Assembly (NCBI GenBank): GCA_964532065.1
Contig: CAZHHG010000007.1
Coordinates: 1 to 64,000, forward strand
Direction: 5' to 3'
DNA length: 64,000 nucleotides
Origin: DSXH01 sp964532065
GTDB lineage: Bacteria; Bacteroidota; Ignavibacteria; Ignavibacteriales; Melioribacteraceae
The notes beneath the pieces are model-generated. The model saw nothing but the letters and a program-made list of their open reading frames with translations. It was not told where the DNA came from and did no database searches. Shown piece after piece: positions 1 through 8,712 of this stretch; the stretch's first letter is position 1, and every line of letters begins with the position of its first letter. The position numbers were made by a program, and so were the translations under genes.

Positions 1-71
1 TCCCGTAAATTTTAAGTCTATTAATAGGTCAGTAAACAATTCATGAAAAATAATTGCAAGGAAAAATAATA

Positions 72-977
72 ATGAAAAAACTAATCTTAATTAGTTACCT
101 AATTTTGACAGTAACAACAATTAATGCACAAGAAAAAGAGTTGCCAAAACTGAGTGGTCCCTATCTTGGTCTAAAACCACCAGGGACGACACCAGAAATT
201 TTCGCTCCGGGAATTGTTTCACAATCTGGCGTCCAATCTAAACTCCTGATATCACAAGACGGCTCAGAAATCATTTTTAAAAACATGATATCAAACGGAA
301 ATTCACCATCTGAAAGAAAGAGCAGTTTCATCTCCATCAAAATGAAGAGTGATGTATGGGGTCTACCTATTGATATTCCATTTTCAATGCAATACATGAA
401 TGATGAACCTGCTATTTCACCCGACGGACAAAAATTGTTTTTTGTATCCAATCGACCTGAAAAAGCGAATGGGGAACCACTAAAGATGCCGAATATCTGG
501 ATGTCGTCAAAAACAAATGATGGTTGGGGAGAACCACAGAACCTTGGCTCACCGGTTAATTCTGATGATGTCGAAGCTCAACCATTTTACAGCACAGACC
601 ACAAGTTATACTTCGGAAGAAGAGATGGTATTTATTATTCTCAATATTCTAACGAGCGTTTCGATCAACCGGTAAAACTCAATGAAGAAATTTTCAAAGA
701 GCGAGTCAGGGGAGTTTGTATTTCACCTGATAATAAAATTATGATAGTACACTCAGATAGAGCTGGTGGATTCGGCAGTTGGGATTTGTATATAACATTC
801 AAGAGTGAAGATGGGATCTGGGGAGAATTAATCAATATGGGGAATAGTATTAACACTGAACAGCCTGATGCCAACGCCACCTTTTCTCCAGATGGAAAGT
901 ATCTGTTTTTTTCAAGAGGTGATGATATTTATTGGGTCTCTGCAAAAATCATAGAAGAGCTACGACAGAAAAAGTAA
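72..977 (+). CDS. Secreted PD40 (TolB-like) beta-propeller protein
   Basis: 301 residues with an N-terminal signal peptide (KK, then a hydrophobic stretch ending in NAQ), so probably periplasmic or outer-membrane associated. PD40/WD40-like blades are visible, for example ISPDGQKLFFVSN near residue 115 and FSPDGKYLFFSRGDDIYWV near residue 270, the blade pattern of TolB and related Bacteroidota proteins. An upstream TTG at 54 is in frame, but ATG 72 has AAGGA at 58-62 and places the signal peptide exactly at the start, so ATG is chosen. Role unknown; such propellers usually bind peptides or glycans. Family call firm, function not. Confidence 0.8.
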   Translation: MKKLILISYLILTVTTINAQEKELPKLSGPYLGLKPPGTTPEIFAPGIVSQSGVQSKLLISQDGSEIIFKNMISNGNSPSERKSSFISIKMKSDVWGLPIDIPFSMQYMNDEPAISPDGQKLFFVSNRPEKANGEPLKMPNIWMSSKTNDGWGEPQNLGSPVNSDDVEAQPFYSTDHKLYFGRRDGIYYSQYSNERFDQPVKLNEEIFKERVRGVCISPDNKIMIVHSDRAGGFGSWDLYITFKSEDGIWGELINMGNSINTEQPDANATFSPDGKYLFFSRGDDIYWVSAKIIEELRQKK

Positions 978-1034
978 AAATAAATAAACCTTTGAGTTGA
1001 TTTTTTCTTCTTTCAAAATAAGGTGATCATTCTG

Positions 1035-2000
1035 ATGTTGAAAACAAAAAAAAATATTATCACAGAATTACATGTATTCAAAAATCGGTTTGGACATATT
1101 CGTGCCGGATGGAGAATTCTCATTTACATTACTTTGGTTGTCATTATTTCAAAGCTATTAGATTTATTTGAGAATTCATTCTTGTTGTTACAAGGTAACA
1201 GTCTCAGTGATTACGCATTATTATGGAATCGGCTTGCTGACAAATCTCTTCAGTTGCTTGCCGTCTTCATACCCGGAATTGCGTTATTAAAGTGGGTTGA
1301 TAAAAGACCGATTCCCCTTTTGGGGATTGGTTTATATAATGGAGCTTTGAGAGAACTTTCTACGGGCATGTTAACAGGTTTTATGCTGATAATTACCAGT
1401 GTAGCTATTTTGTGGTTGACTGGTGCTGCTTACTTCTCATTAAATGTATTTTCGTTAAGTTCATTTCTTTATTTAATCAGTGTATTTTTTATACTTTTTA
1501 TTTCGGCAGCCTATGAAGAAATTTTATTTCGGGGGTATATTTTCCAGTCATTAATTGAAGGAAGTAACCTCAGGATAACTCTTAGTATTTACTCTCTATT
1601 ATTTGGCGTAGCTCATTTGAGCAATAATGGTATAACAATTCTTTCGATTGCAATTACCATCCTTGCCGGAGCCCTTCTCGGAGTAATTTATTACAAAACT
1701 AGAGCATTATGGATGTGTATCGGACTACATTCTATTTGGAACTGGACTATGGGCCCGCTGTTTGGAATGGGCTTGAGTGAGAGCATATTTTTACGTGGGA
1801 GTATTTTCTCCTTTAATCCATCTGATTCTATTTTTATCCGGGAACAGAATGGAATGAGCGATATTGTTTTGGGCATATTGCTGCTTGCGTTAACGATATA
1901 TATTTGGAAAGCATCATGGCTTAATCCATCAGATTATAACAGAAATTTATGGTCAAAATATCCACCCCAATATGGAGCCGAGCCCGAGGTGGGTTCGTAA
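1035..2000 (+). CDS. CPBP (CAAX/Abi) family intramembrane metalloprotease
   Basis: About 321 residues, polytopic, with roughly eight hydrophobic segments. The family motifs are present in order: EEILFR (EExxxR) near residue 160, FGVAH (FxxxH) near 190 and an Asn in the LHSIWNW helix near 230. These residues form the metal site of the Rce1/CPBP glutamic/metallo-protease fold in the membrane. GTG at 1023 is also in frame, but AAGGTGAT at 1020-1027 lies at a good distance from ATG 1035. Substrate unknown; relatives process prenylated proteins or act in peptide immunity. It stands alone, with no neighbouring bacteriocin gene visible. Confidence 0.82.
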   Translation: MLKTKKNIITELHVFKNRFGHIRAGWRILIYITLVVIISKLLDLFENSFLLLQGNSLSDYALLWNRLADKSLQLLAVFIPGIALLKWVDKRPIPLLGIGLYNGALRELSTGMLTGFMLIITSVAILWLTGAAYFSLNVFSLSSFLYLISVFFILFISAAYEEILFRGYIFQSLIEGSNLRITLSIYSLLFGVAHLSNNGITILSIAITILAGALLGVIYYKTRALWMCIGLHSIWNWTMGPLFGMGLSESIFLRGSIFSFNPSDSIFIREQNGMSDIVLGILLLALTIYIWKASWLNPSDYNRNLWSKYPPQYGAEPEVGS

Positions 2001-2152
2001 GAAGTTTCCCCTCTTAATTTTGAATTTTAAAGCTCCAAAAAAATGCACTTTACCTGAGCCTTTAAGAATATTTTCCGAAAGTCTCCCTCATGGAAGGTTG
2101 ATGCCCAAGGAATTATAAATCCAAAGTAGAGACGACTCATGCTCAAGAACAA

Positions 2153-2606
2153 ATGAAATTAATAAGACTAATTACAATCATATCATTTTCTTTAATTCTA
2201 TATAGAATCATAATAAGTAATATTTTATTTTACCAAAACAATGATTCTGCAATTGCATTGGTAGATGTAACTATCATTAACTCTTTTGCTGGTAAAAATA
2301 AAAGGATTAGCTCCGGATTATGGAAAAGTTAGTATCAGTCCACAACTTTTTGCTCTAAATTTTATTTATAAAGAAAAACTAACTTTAGCCATTGCTCGGG
2401 CAATAGGACAACGAGGTAAAACACCAGACGGCAAAGATGCAGACCTATTTAGTGATAAGCCTGATAGTTCAGGCAACCTTGTTATGAAAGAAAAAGGATG
2501 GGAAATAGTGATCTGGATTGCCGTTGAAGTTCCTAAAGATATTGATAAATTCTGGATTCGACTCCCTTCTCAGATTCACGAACCAGTTTCAAATCCCAAA
2601 TACTAA
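2153..2606 (+). pseudogene. Frameshifted orphan gene with N-terminal membrane anchor
   Basis: ATG 2153 opens a frame encoding a hydrophobic N terminus (MKLIRLITIISFSLILYRII) that continues to about residue 44 and then stops at TAG 2330-2332. The +1 frame is open from about 2286 to the stop at 2606 and encodes a soluble part (LVKIKGLAPDYGKVSISPQL and onward). Removing one T from the TTTT run at 2284-2287 joins the two into one protein of about 150 residues with a smooth junction. I therefore read this as one gene broken by a single-base insertion, or by a sequencing error. The product is not recognised. A TTG at 2286 could start the downstream part alone, but no ribosome site supports it. Confidence 0.5.
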
Positions 2607-2775
2607 TTTGGTTATTGATATTTGTAAGCAATAACTACACGTCAGGAAATTAAGTTGAAATTTCCTTTCTCATTCACTCAACCAGATTCTGAATTATTTG
2701 ATTTGGGATTCAATTAAACGGCTACCCCAAATATTATTTAAGATCTTAAACAGAAATAATTTTTATGAGGAATAT

Positions 2776-3702
2776 ATGATTCGTACACTATTTTATATTC
2801 TTTTAATTATTGAATGCGTTTCTTTAGAATGTCTTTCACAATATAACCAAGTTGAAAGTAATAGTATTACAATTTATTATCGAGTCATTGGAAAAGGAGA
2901 ACCATTACTAATAATTGGCGGCGGACCCGGTGATAATGCAAATCGATATATAGGTCTATGTGAACTTCTATCGAAAAATTTTCAGTGTATTTTAGTAGAC
3001 CAGAGAGGTACGGGCAAATCAATGCCCGCGGTGCTTGATTCAACAACAATTTCTATTGAACTAACTCTCTCTGATTTTGAAGCAATCAGAAAAGAACTTG
3101 GTTTAAATGAATGGAATGTACTTGGTTTTTCATACGGTGGTTATTTGGCATCTATTTATTCTCATTTCTGTCCAGCTTCAATATCTAAACTAATACTTTT
3201 AGGATCGCTTGGCCTCAATACAAATGTGTTTAGTTACTTTGTTGACAACATTACATCACGACTTAGCTCTGAAGAGATCTCGCAATTTGATTATTGGAAT
3301 GATTCATTAAGGATTGCTGTAGACCCTCATCATGCACTTGTAGAAAGAATTCGTGCTAGAATGCCTGGATATTTTTTTGATAGAACAAAGTCTTTGCTCG
3401 TTAGTCAAATAATGAAAGATTCAGATTTCAATTTCGAACTTGGAAAATGGATATGGGGGGATATCCAAAGAAAGGATTTGAATTTGGAAAAGTTGAAATC
3501 ACGATTCGATAAACCGGTTCTCATACTTAATGGAAGGCAAGATCCAGTTGGCGAATCTGTTCCTCAATTTTTATTACGATATTATAAAAACGCACAACTA
3601 ATTTTTATTGAAAGGTGCGGACATTATTCTTGGATTGAACAACCGGAGCAGGTCTTTAAATTTGTATACGATTTTTTTTATAAACCATCCCTTCATGAAT
3701 AA
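2776..3702 (+). CDS. Alpha/beta hydrolase, proline iminopeptidase-like (S33)
   Basis: About 308 residues from ATG 2776, with a signal-like hydrophobic N terminus (MIRTLFYILLIIECVSLECL), so probably exported. S33 hallmarks are present: oxyanion-hole GGGPGDN, DQRGTGKS, nucleophile elbow GFSYGG near residue 116, acid in GRQDPV and catalytic His in CGHYSW. This is a complete Ser-Asp-His set. The frame stays open upstream to TTG 2698, but a GAGGA-type site at 2767-2771 and the signal peptide favour ATG 2776. Relatives cleave N-terminal proline or other small amides and esters; the true substrate is open. Neighbours give no help. Confidence 0.75.
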   Translation: MIRTLFYILLIIECVSLECLSQYNQVESNSITIYYRVIGKGEPLLIIGGGPGDNANRYIGLCELLSKNFQCILVDQRGTGKSMPAVLDSTTISIELTLSDFEAIRKELGLNEWNVLGFSYGGYLASIYSHFCPASISKLILLGSLGLNTNVFSYFVDNITSRLSSEEISQFDYWNDSLRIAVDPHHALVERIRARMPGYFFDRTKSLLVSQIMKDSDFNFELGKWIWGDIQRKDLNLEKLKSRFDKPVLILNGRQDPVGESVPQFLLRYYKNAQLIFIERCGHYSWIEQPEQVFKFVYDFFYKPSLHE

Positions 3703-3729
3703 ATAATGACTCGACTTTAAGTAACGTTT

Positions 3730-3960
3730 TTGGGGAAAACCTTTTATCGTTCTATTAGTTTCAAAATAAGTGAAAAGAAAAAATCGACCGACAAGATGGA
3801 AAGAATCTATTTTGGCGGACTCTTCTCATATCAATTCTCCCCAAAAAGCTGGATATATCTTGCTATAAACGAAGTACACGACAGGTTTAACAATACACGG
3901 TCGATGGAGTTAAGCGACAGGGTTTCGGTATTTAAAATCAAATATCTCTACTACTTCTAA
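3730..3960 (+). pseudogene. 3' remnant of an outer-membrane barrel protein (DUF5916-like C terminus)
   Basis: 76 codons without a convincing start (TTG, no ribosome site). The sequence has alternating-strand character: FGGLFSYQFSPKSWIYLAIN, then DRVSVFKIKYLYYF ending in an aromatic residue. That is typical of the last strands of an outer-membrane barrel and resembles the C terminus of large DUF5916 proteins, as I remember that family. Those proteins run to roughly 700 residues or more, and nothing upstream in this window supplies the rest. It is most likely the surviving tail of a deleted gene. The hairpin at 3995-4016 may have been its terminator. Confidence 0.5.
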
Positions 3961-3994
3961 TTTTCTTTCCTCTATTATAAAACATACTTAAATT

Positions 3995-4020
3995 AATCCC
4001 GACAATGATCGGGATTTATT
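3995..4020 (+). promoter_or_regulatory. Hairpin covering the ribosome site of the archease gene
   Basis: Perfect 8-bp stem AATCCCGA (3995-4002) / TCGGGATT (4009-4016) with a 6-base loop. It ends 4 bases before ATG 4021. The only purine-rich ribosome-site candidate, GGGA at 4011-4014, is inside the 3' arm. It may be an old terminator of the upstream remnant, or a translational control hairpin; the sequence alone does not decide. Confidence 0.5.
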
Positions 4021-4446
4021 ATGCCATACAAATTTATAGATCACACGGCGGATATTGCCGTTGAAGTGGAAGGATCTACATTAAATGAATTATTCATTTC
4101 ATCCTGTTATGCCTGGCGGGAAGCGGCAATGAATATAAGTTCATTTCAAAAAGAATCTTCCAAAAAATTTATCTTCAATGCGCCCTCTCCCGAAGTTCTC
4201 CTCACTGAATTACTGAGTGAATTAAATTTTCAACTATATACAAAGAGCTGGGTCTTTGTTACTATTCAAAATCTGCTTATAGAACAGACAGAATCAGGTT
4301 ACCAGCTCGAAATTGAACTGTTCGGTCAGAAACACGACCTTGATATTCATAAGTTGAAAGTTGAGATCAAAGCAGTGACCTATCACAAAATGAAAATTGA
4401 AAAAGAGGGGAATTTATTTAAGACAACGATCGTATTTGATATTTGA
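4021..4446 (+). CDS. Archease, activator of RtcB
   Basis: 141 residues, the usual archease length. The N terminus FIDHTADIAVEVEG is the family signature (HTADI) and the C terminus ends in a short TTIVFDI strand. Archease speeds RtcB guanylylation and multiple turnover and binds metal through conserved Asp residues, including the Asp of HTAD. The gene lies 45 bases upstream of rtcB on the same strand, the usual pairing. Together they would ligate RNAs with 2',3'-cyclic phosphate or 3'-phosphate and 5'-OH ends in the cytoplasm. The start codon directly follows a stem-loop that hides the likely ribosome site. Confidence 0.9.
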   Translation: MPYKFIDHTADIAVEVEGSTLNELFISSCYAWREAAMNISSFQKESSKKFIFNAPSPEVLLTELLSELNFQLYTKSWVFVTIQNLLIEQTESGYQLEIELFGQKHDLDIHKLKVEIKAVTYHKMKIEKEGNLFKTTIVFDI

Positions 4447-4491
4447 TAGAGATAATCCGGTTATTACAACAGCTACTTTCCGGAGGACTGA

Positions 4492-5946
4492 ATGAAGATA
4501 AAAGGAATTGAAATTGAAAAGCTGAATGAAAATCTCTGGGAGATTCCCAGAACTGGCGATATGCTTGTACCCGGACGGATCTACACATCCCGCAAAATGA
4601 TAGACGAAACACTTCAATCCGACGAAGCAATAAAACAGGTTGTTAATGTGGCTCATCTCCCCGGCATTCAGAAATATTCGCTTGCCATGCCGGATATTCA
4701 TTGGGGTTACGGTTTCCCGATAGGAGGAGTTGCTGCGACAGATTTGAATGACGGCGTTGTTTCCCCCGGTGGAGTCGGCTATGATATTAATTGCGGCGTC
4801 AGGTTAGCCCGGACATCTCTTCAACTCGAAGATGTTAAATTTAATATCCGCAAGCTCGTAGAAAATTTATTCGCTGATATTCCGACGGGCGTCGGCGCAA
4901 GCGGTGCAATTAAAAAATTGAATCCATCAGAAACTAAGAGGATTCTTAAGGAGGGAGCCGAATGGGCTGTATCAAACGGATTCGGCTGCAGCGAAGACCT
5001 TGAATTGACAGAAGAAAACGGGAAATTGAAAAATGCCGATCCGGATTCTGTAAGCGAACGCGCAATTGAAAGAGGTATGGATCAGGCAGGCACTCTCGGA
5101 TCCGGCAACCACTTTCTAGAAATTGATTTTGTTGAAGAAATCTATGATGAAAAATCGGCCGCGGTATTCGGACTCTTCAAGAACCAGATCGTAATTCAGA
5201 TTCATACCGGATCGAGAGGGCTCGGTTACCAGGTTTGCGAGGATTATCTTAAACTACTGTTAAAGTCGGAAAAGAAATTCGGATTCAGACTTCCCGATAG
5301 GCAGCTGGCATGCGCTCCAATCCGTTCTTCGGAAGGAGATGATTATCTGAGCGCGATGAAAGCAGCAGCAAACTTCGCATGGAATAACCGTCAGATAATT
5401 ATGAATCTTGCCATGAAAAGTTTCAAAAGAACACTGGGTATTTCGGATAACGAACTGGGATTCAGACTTATCTACGATGTATGCCATAACATCGCAAAGA
5501 TTGAAGAACATATTATAGACGGTGCAAAAAAGAAAGTCTGCGTCCACCGCAAAGGTGCAACCAGAGCTTTTCCGCCAGGAAGCAATTTCATACCGGAAAG
5601 ATACAGGGACACAGGCCAACCGGTGCTAATCCCGGGCGATATGGGCAGGTACTCATTTGTATCCGTTGGAACTCCCCGGGCAATGGATGAGACTTTTGGA
5701 AGCTCCTGTCACGGCGCAGGCAGAATTCAAAGCAGGCATCAGGCGCTTAAAGAAGCTAAAGGTAAAAACCTCATTGATGAATTAACTTCCAAAGGAATTG
5801 TTATCCGGGCCAAGGGATATAAAACAATTGCCGAAGAGATGCCTCACGCATATAAAGATGTCTTTGATGTTGTGGATGTAATGCATAATGCCGGAATAAG
5901 TATGAAAGTCGCGAAATTAAAACCAGTCGGTGTAATAAAAGGATAG
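4492..5946 (+). CDS. rtcB: RNA-splicing ligase RtcB
   Basis: 484 residues, full length. Key features: GGVGYDINCGVRL with metal-ligand Cys101, GSGNHFLEID, HRKGATRAFPPG near residue 352, PGDMGRYSFVSVG, and the SSCHGAGR block with His407, the position guanylylated in characterised RtcB proteins. It joins 3'-phosphate or 2',3'-cyclic-phosphate RNA ends to 5'-OH ends using GTP and Mn2+. In bacteria it is linked to repair of tRNA or rRNA cut by toxins or stress. A strong ribosome site (CGGAGGA) precedes ATG 4492. It forms an operon with archease and is closed by the hairpin at 5955-5978. No RtcR regulator is visible. Confidence 0.95.
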   Translation: MKIKGIEIEKLNENLWEIPRTGDMLVPGRIYTSRKMIDETLQSDEAIKQVVNVAHLPGIQKYSLAMPDIHWGYGFPIGGVAATDLNDGVVSPGGVGYDINCGVRLARTSLQLEDVKFNIRKLVENLFADIPTGVGASGAIKKLNPSETKRILKEGAEWAVSNGFGCSEDLELTEENGKLKNADPDSVSERAIERGMDQAGTLGSGNHFLEIDFVEEIYDEKSAAVFGLFKNQIVIQIHTGSRGLGYQVCEDYLKLLLKSEKKFGFRLPDRQLACAPIRSSEGDDYLSAMKAAANFAWNNRQIIMNLAMKSFKRTLGISDNELGFRLIYDVCHNIAKIEEHIIDGAKKKVCVHRKGATRAFPPGSNFIPERYRDTGQPVLIPGDMGRYSFVSVGTPRAMDETFGSSCHGAGRIQSRHQALKEAKGKNLIDELTSKGIVIRAKGYKTIAEEMPHAYKDVFDVVDVMHNAGISMKVAKLKPVGVIKG

Positions 5947-5954
5947 AATTGAAA

Positions 5955-5989
5955 AAGCCGGTCGTTTCGGACCGGCTTCGAAATTTTTT
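5955..5989. terminator. Rho-independent terminator between convergent genes
   Basis: 9-bp perfect stem AAGCCGGTC (5955-5963) / GACCGGCTT (5970-5978), 6-base loop, then T6 at 5984-5989; on the other strand the stem is followed by a T5 run. It can serve rtcB (+) and the lipoprotein gene (-). Confidence 0.85.
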
Positions 5990-5996
5990 GTGTAAA

Positions 5997-6686
5997 TCAG
6001 CAATCCTTTTTCAAACGTTGAATCATCTGTTCCCACTTCACTTTTTGTTCATCATTGAGGAGTGATTCTATGTCTTCGAGAAGTTTTGAATTCAATCTGC
6101 AGATCTCATCGGCAATTCGAAGCGATTCAGGATTATTTTTAATTTTATCCCTGGTGTCTTTATTCAATCTTAATAACTGTGCGGCGGCTTGCTGACGTGT
6201 TATATCACCGTTTCTAAAGCTGGCCATTACCTCTTTTCTTTTTTCATTTGCTTCTTTTACAACTGCCTCATTTGCGGTACGGAATTCAATTATAAGGGGT
6301 TTCAGGGATTCATGATAAGCTTTAATAAGTTCTCTTACAGATGCTCTCTGGGATTCATCCAGATTCAATCTTCTAAAGATATGACCGAGCTGTTTTGTAA
6401 AATCAAATTTTTCAAGCCATGAATTTCCTCTTAAAGCCGGATTGCCGGGAGTAAGATTTCCGCCCATATTCATAAAACCGAAATTGAATAAAGAGGAATT
6501 AAATTTCATATCAGAATCCAGTGTTGCATCCTCAATACCGTTTAGAATATCCGAATTATCTATTAGAATGAACTGAGGCGCTTCGATGTTATCCTGCATT
6601 TTTGGTTCAACATTATCAGGCTGATTACAACCCGCTAATGCGAGAAGAGTAAGAGCGAATAGCGAAAGAATTTTGATCCTTTTCAT
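5997..6686 (-). CDS. Spy/CpxP-like periplasmic lipoprotein
   Basis: 229 residues from the ATG at 6686, which has GAGGTTAGT just upstream; an in-frame codon at 6722 adds 12 residues before the signal and is rejected. Type II signal peptide with lipobox LAGC (LLALAGCNQ). The C-terminal half is strongly helical and charged, with Spy/LTXXQ-type features (LDESQRASVRELI, LLNDEQKVKWEQM). Spy and CpxP are periplasmic chaperones or zinc/stress sensors; here only the fold is suggested. The middle (residues 45-100) is low in charge and unrecognised. No sigma/anti-sigma genes lie nearby. Confidence 0.6.
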   Translation of the reverse strand: MKRIKILSLFALTLLALAGCNQPDNVEPKMQDNIEAPQFILIDNSDILNGIEDATLDSDMKFNSSLFNFGFMNMGGNLTPGNPALRGNSWLEKFDFTKQLGHIFRRLNLDESQRASVRELIKAYHESLKPLIIEFRTANEAVVKEANEKRKEVMASFRNGDITRQQAAAQLLRLNKDTRDKIKNNPESLRIADEICRLNSKLLEDIESLLNDEQKVKWEQMIQRLKKDC

Positions 6687-6864
6687 ACTAACCTCAAATT
6701 TTAGTTTTCGGTCAAGAGACAACCGGAATTAATTACGGGTTTAAATTAGAAAAGAAATTAATCTATCCAAACAATTTTTTTTATCTCCGGATAAAACCCA
6801 CATTTTGGATATTCTGTTCAAGTGGCATATTTTCGTCCAACAGGTAAATTAATTTTGAGGAGAT

Positions 6865-7659
6865 ATGAACCAGATAATAAACGGACTCTCGGTTAATACT
6901 TTCGGCAATCCGGAAAAACAACCGGTGGTCTTCGTCCACGGATTTCCATATGACCATACTATGTGGGAAAATCAAATTGAATTTTTGAAGAAGGATTATT
7001 ATTGCGTCGCTTACGATGTGCGCGGCTTGGGGAAAAGTTTTGTGGGTGATGGCCAGTATACACTGGAATTTTTTGTGGATGATCTTTTAACGGTAATATC
7101 CGTTCTAAAATTAAATAATCCTGTGCTCTGCGGCTTATCGATGGGAGGATACATTGCTCTTCGTGCTGTCGAAAGACATCATGATCTATTCAAAGCAGTT
7201 ATTCTGATGGATACCCGTCCGGAAGCAGATGATAATACGGGTAAATTGAAACGTGCATCGGCGATAAATCAGATCAATGTAGAGGGACTTAAAAAATTTG
7301 CGGATGCTTTTGTTACAAACTGTTTTGCCGACGAAACTCCTCAGAACCAGAAAGAAATGTTCTTATCAACTCTCAGCAAATCCTATAAGCACGACCCTAT
7401 CGGAGTGAAGGGATGCATAATCGCAATTATGAGCAGAACCGATACAACCGCCTCTCTTCATAATATTAAAATTCCGGCACTCGTGATTTGCGGATCTTTC
7501 GATAGACTAACTCCCCCGCCGGTAATGCGAGCTATGTCGGAAAAAATTCCGGGAGCTGAATTCGCTGTTGTTCCCGGTGCGGGCCATATGTCCCCTCTCG
7601 AAAATCCGGAGAATGTGAACGATCTGATAGGCGGATTCCTAAAAAGAAAGCTTGGTTAG
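6865..7659 (+). CDS. Alpha/beta fold hydrolase
   Basis: 264 residues, no signal peptide, so cytoplasmic. Typical elements are the HGFPYDHTMW oxyanion loop, DVRGLGKS, the nucleophile elbow GLSMGG near residue 95, the acid in CGSFDRLTPP and His in GAGHMSPLENP. The triad is complete. Its closest look is to the 3-oxoadipate enol-lactonase/esterase group (RsbQ/PcaD-like), but no aromatic-degradation genes are nearby and the substrate is unknown. ATG 6865 follows GAGGAGAT, a strong ribosome site. Confidence 0.78.
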   Translation: MNQIINGLSVNTFGNPEKQPVVFVHGFPYDHTMWENQIEFLKKDYYCVAYDVRGLGKSFVGDGQYTLEFFVDDLLTVISVLKLNNPVLCGLSMGGYIALRAVERHHDLFKAVILMDTRPEADDNTGKLKRASAINQINVEGLKKFADAFVTNCFADETPQNQKEMFLSTLSKSYKHDPIGVKGCIIAIMSRTDTTASLHNIKIPALVICGSFDRLTPPPVMRAMSEKIPGAEFAVVPGAGHMSPLENPENVNDLIGGFLKRKLG

Positions 7660-7677
7660 ATCTTTTTCGGCAGCGGA

Positions 7678-8226
7678 CTAATTCTGAATTACACTGTCGA
7701 TATTCTTAAATTCTTTTATCCGGACCGGCTCTTTAGGTTTTTTTAGAGTGTCGCTTCCGATCTTAATACCCTCTTTAAAAGTCTGTTCAACCTTGCGAGG
7801 AACCAGTTTTAAGTCGAAGTAACCGGATGTTGAGAGGATTAATCCCGATGTTATCAGCAGCGAACAGACAACCGGGATAAAGATATCACTGAACCAGCCG
7901 AGAATTCTGAATGGAAGTTTAAGAAAAGCCGAGACGAAATTTATTCCTTCCGGGCCCAGTTTTTTATTTATGAATCTGATCCTTAATGATAATCTCAGAA
8001 TTGTGAGAGTTAATCCCCACGAGATTATAGTTCCCATGGAAAGAATAATTACCAGATATGAATTTGAAAAATTTGCGGCAATAATTGCACCGGTTACTAC
8101 AATAACGAAAAAGATTATAAAGAAGTGAATTCTCTGACTCAAGAGTGTTTCCGAAAAAAATCTTTCCTGATTAAGATCCGGGACTTTAGTTTGATTTTCT
8201 GCTGGTGGCGGAATTACTCTCGGCAT
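7678..8226 (-). CDS. Small integral membrane protein, unknown
   Basis: 182 residues. A proline-rich cytoplasmic-looking N terminus (MPRVIPPPAENQ) is followed by three or four hydrophobic segments: IHFFIIFFVIVVTGAIIAAN, YLVIILSMGTIISWGLTLTI and FIPVVCSLLITSGLILSTSG. A basic tail follows. I do not recognise a family. It starts 17 bases after the Nudix gene and probably shares its transcript. It could be a small envelope or stress protein; no function is claimed. Confidence 0.6.
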   Translation of the reverse strand: MPRVIPPPAENQTKVPDLNQERFFSETLLSQRIHFFIIFFVIVVTGAIIAANFSNSYLVIILSMGTIISWGLTLTILRLSLRIRFINKKLGPEGINFVSAFLKLPFRILGWFSDIFIPVVCSLLITSGLILSTSGYFDLKLVPRKVEQTFKEGIKIGSDTLKKPKEPVRIKEFKNIDSVIQN

Positions 8227-8242
8227 ATTAGACTCCCTTTTC

Positions 8243-8701
8243 TTAGTAAAACTCTACCGAATACTTCTTTAAATTGCCGTTCGAATAATCGAAGCGTGCG
8301 CTGAAAAACTTATCCTGAAAGAGCCAGGGAATAAAAATCCTGTCCCCTTCCCAGAGATTCAATTCAAGCAGTTTGTTATTCTGTATCCATTCGAGTTTAC
8401 CCTCCCGGGAATCGATCAGTTTTCCTTTAAAGTCCGTTGCGGTGAACATGAAAACGTACCAGTCTTTCTTGCCGTCGAACATCGGGAATGTAATAAATCC
8501 ATGGAGTCTGGGTTTTCTTATCGTTAAGCCGCTCTCCTCTTTTACTTCTCTTATAACACATTCTTCGGGTGTTTCCCCTTTTTCAAATTTTCCACCGAGG
8601 CCGTTCCATTTTCCTTCATGGATATCGTCCTTTTTCTTGATACGGTGGAGCATCAATGTTTTATCTTTATTAATTACATAACAGAGAGTAGCAAGCTGCA
8701 T
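8243..8701 (-). CDS. Nudix hydrolase (8-oxo-dGTP diphosphatase-like)
   Basis: 152 residues. The Nudix box GX5EX7REUXEEXGU is intact: GKFEKGETPEECVIREVKEE then SGL, at about residues 37-59. The N terminus (LATLCYVINKDKTLMLHRIK) matches the MutT/NUDT1-like group that cleans 8-oxo-dGTP from the nucleotide pool. The C terminus (GDRIFIPWLFQDKFF) also resembles that group. Cytoplasmic. It lies between the four-helix-bundle gene and a membrane protein gene on the same strand, a plausible three-gene transcript. Confidence 0.85.
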   Translation of the reverse strand: MQLATLCYVINKDKTLMLHRIKKKDDIHEGKWNGLGGKFEKGETPEECVIREVKEESGLTIRKPRLHGFITFPMFDGKKDWYVFMFTATDFKGKLIDSREGKLEWIQNNKLLELNLWEGDRIFIPWLFQDKFFSARFDYSNGNLKKYSVEFY

Positions 8702-8712
8702 AATGATTATTT

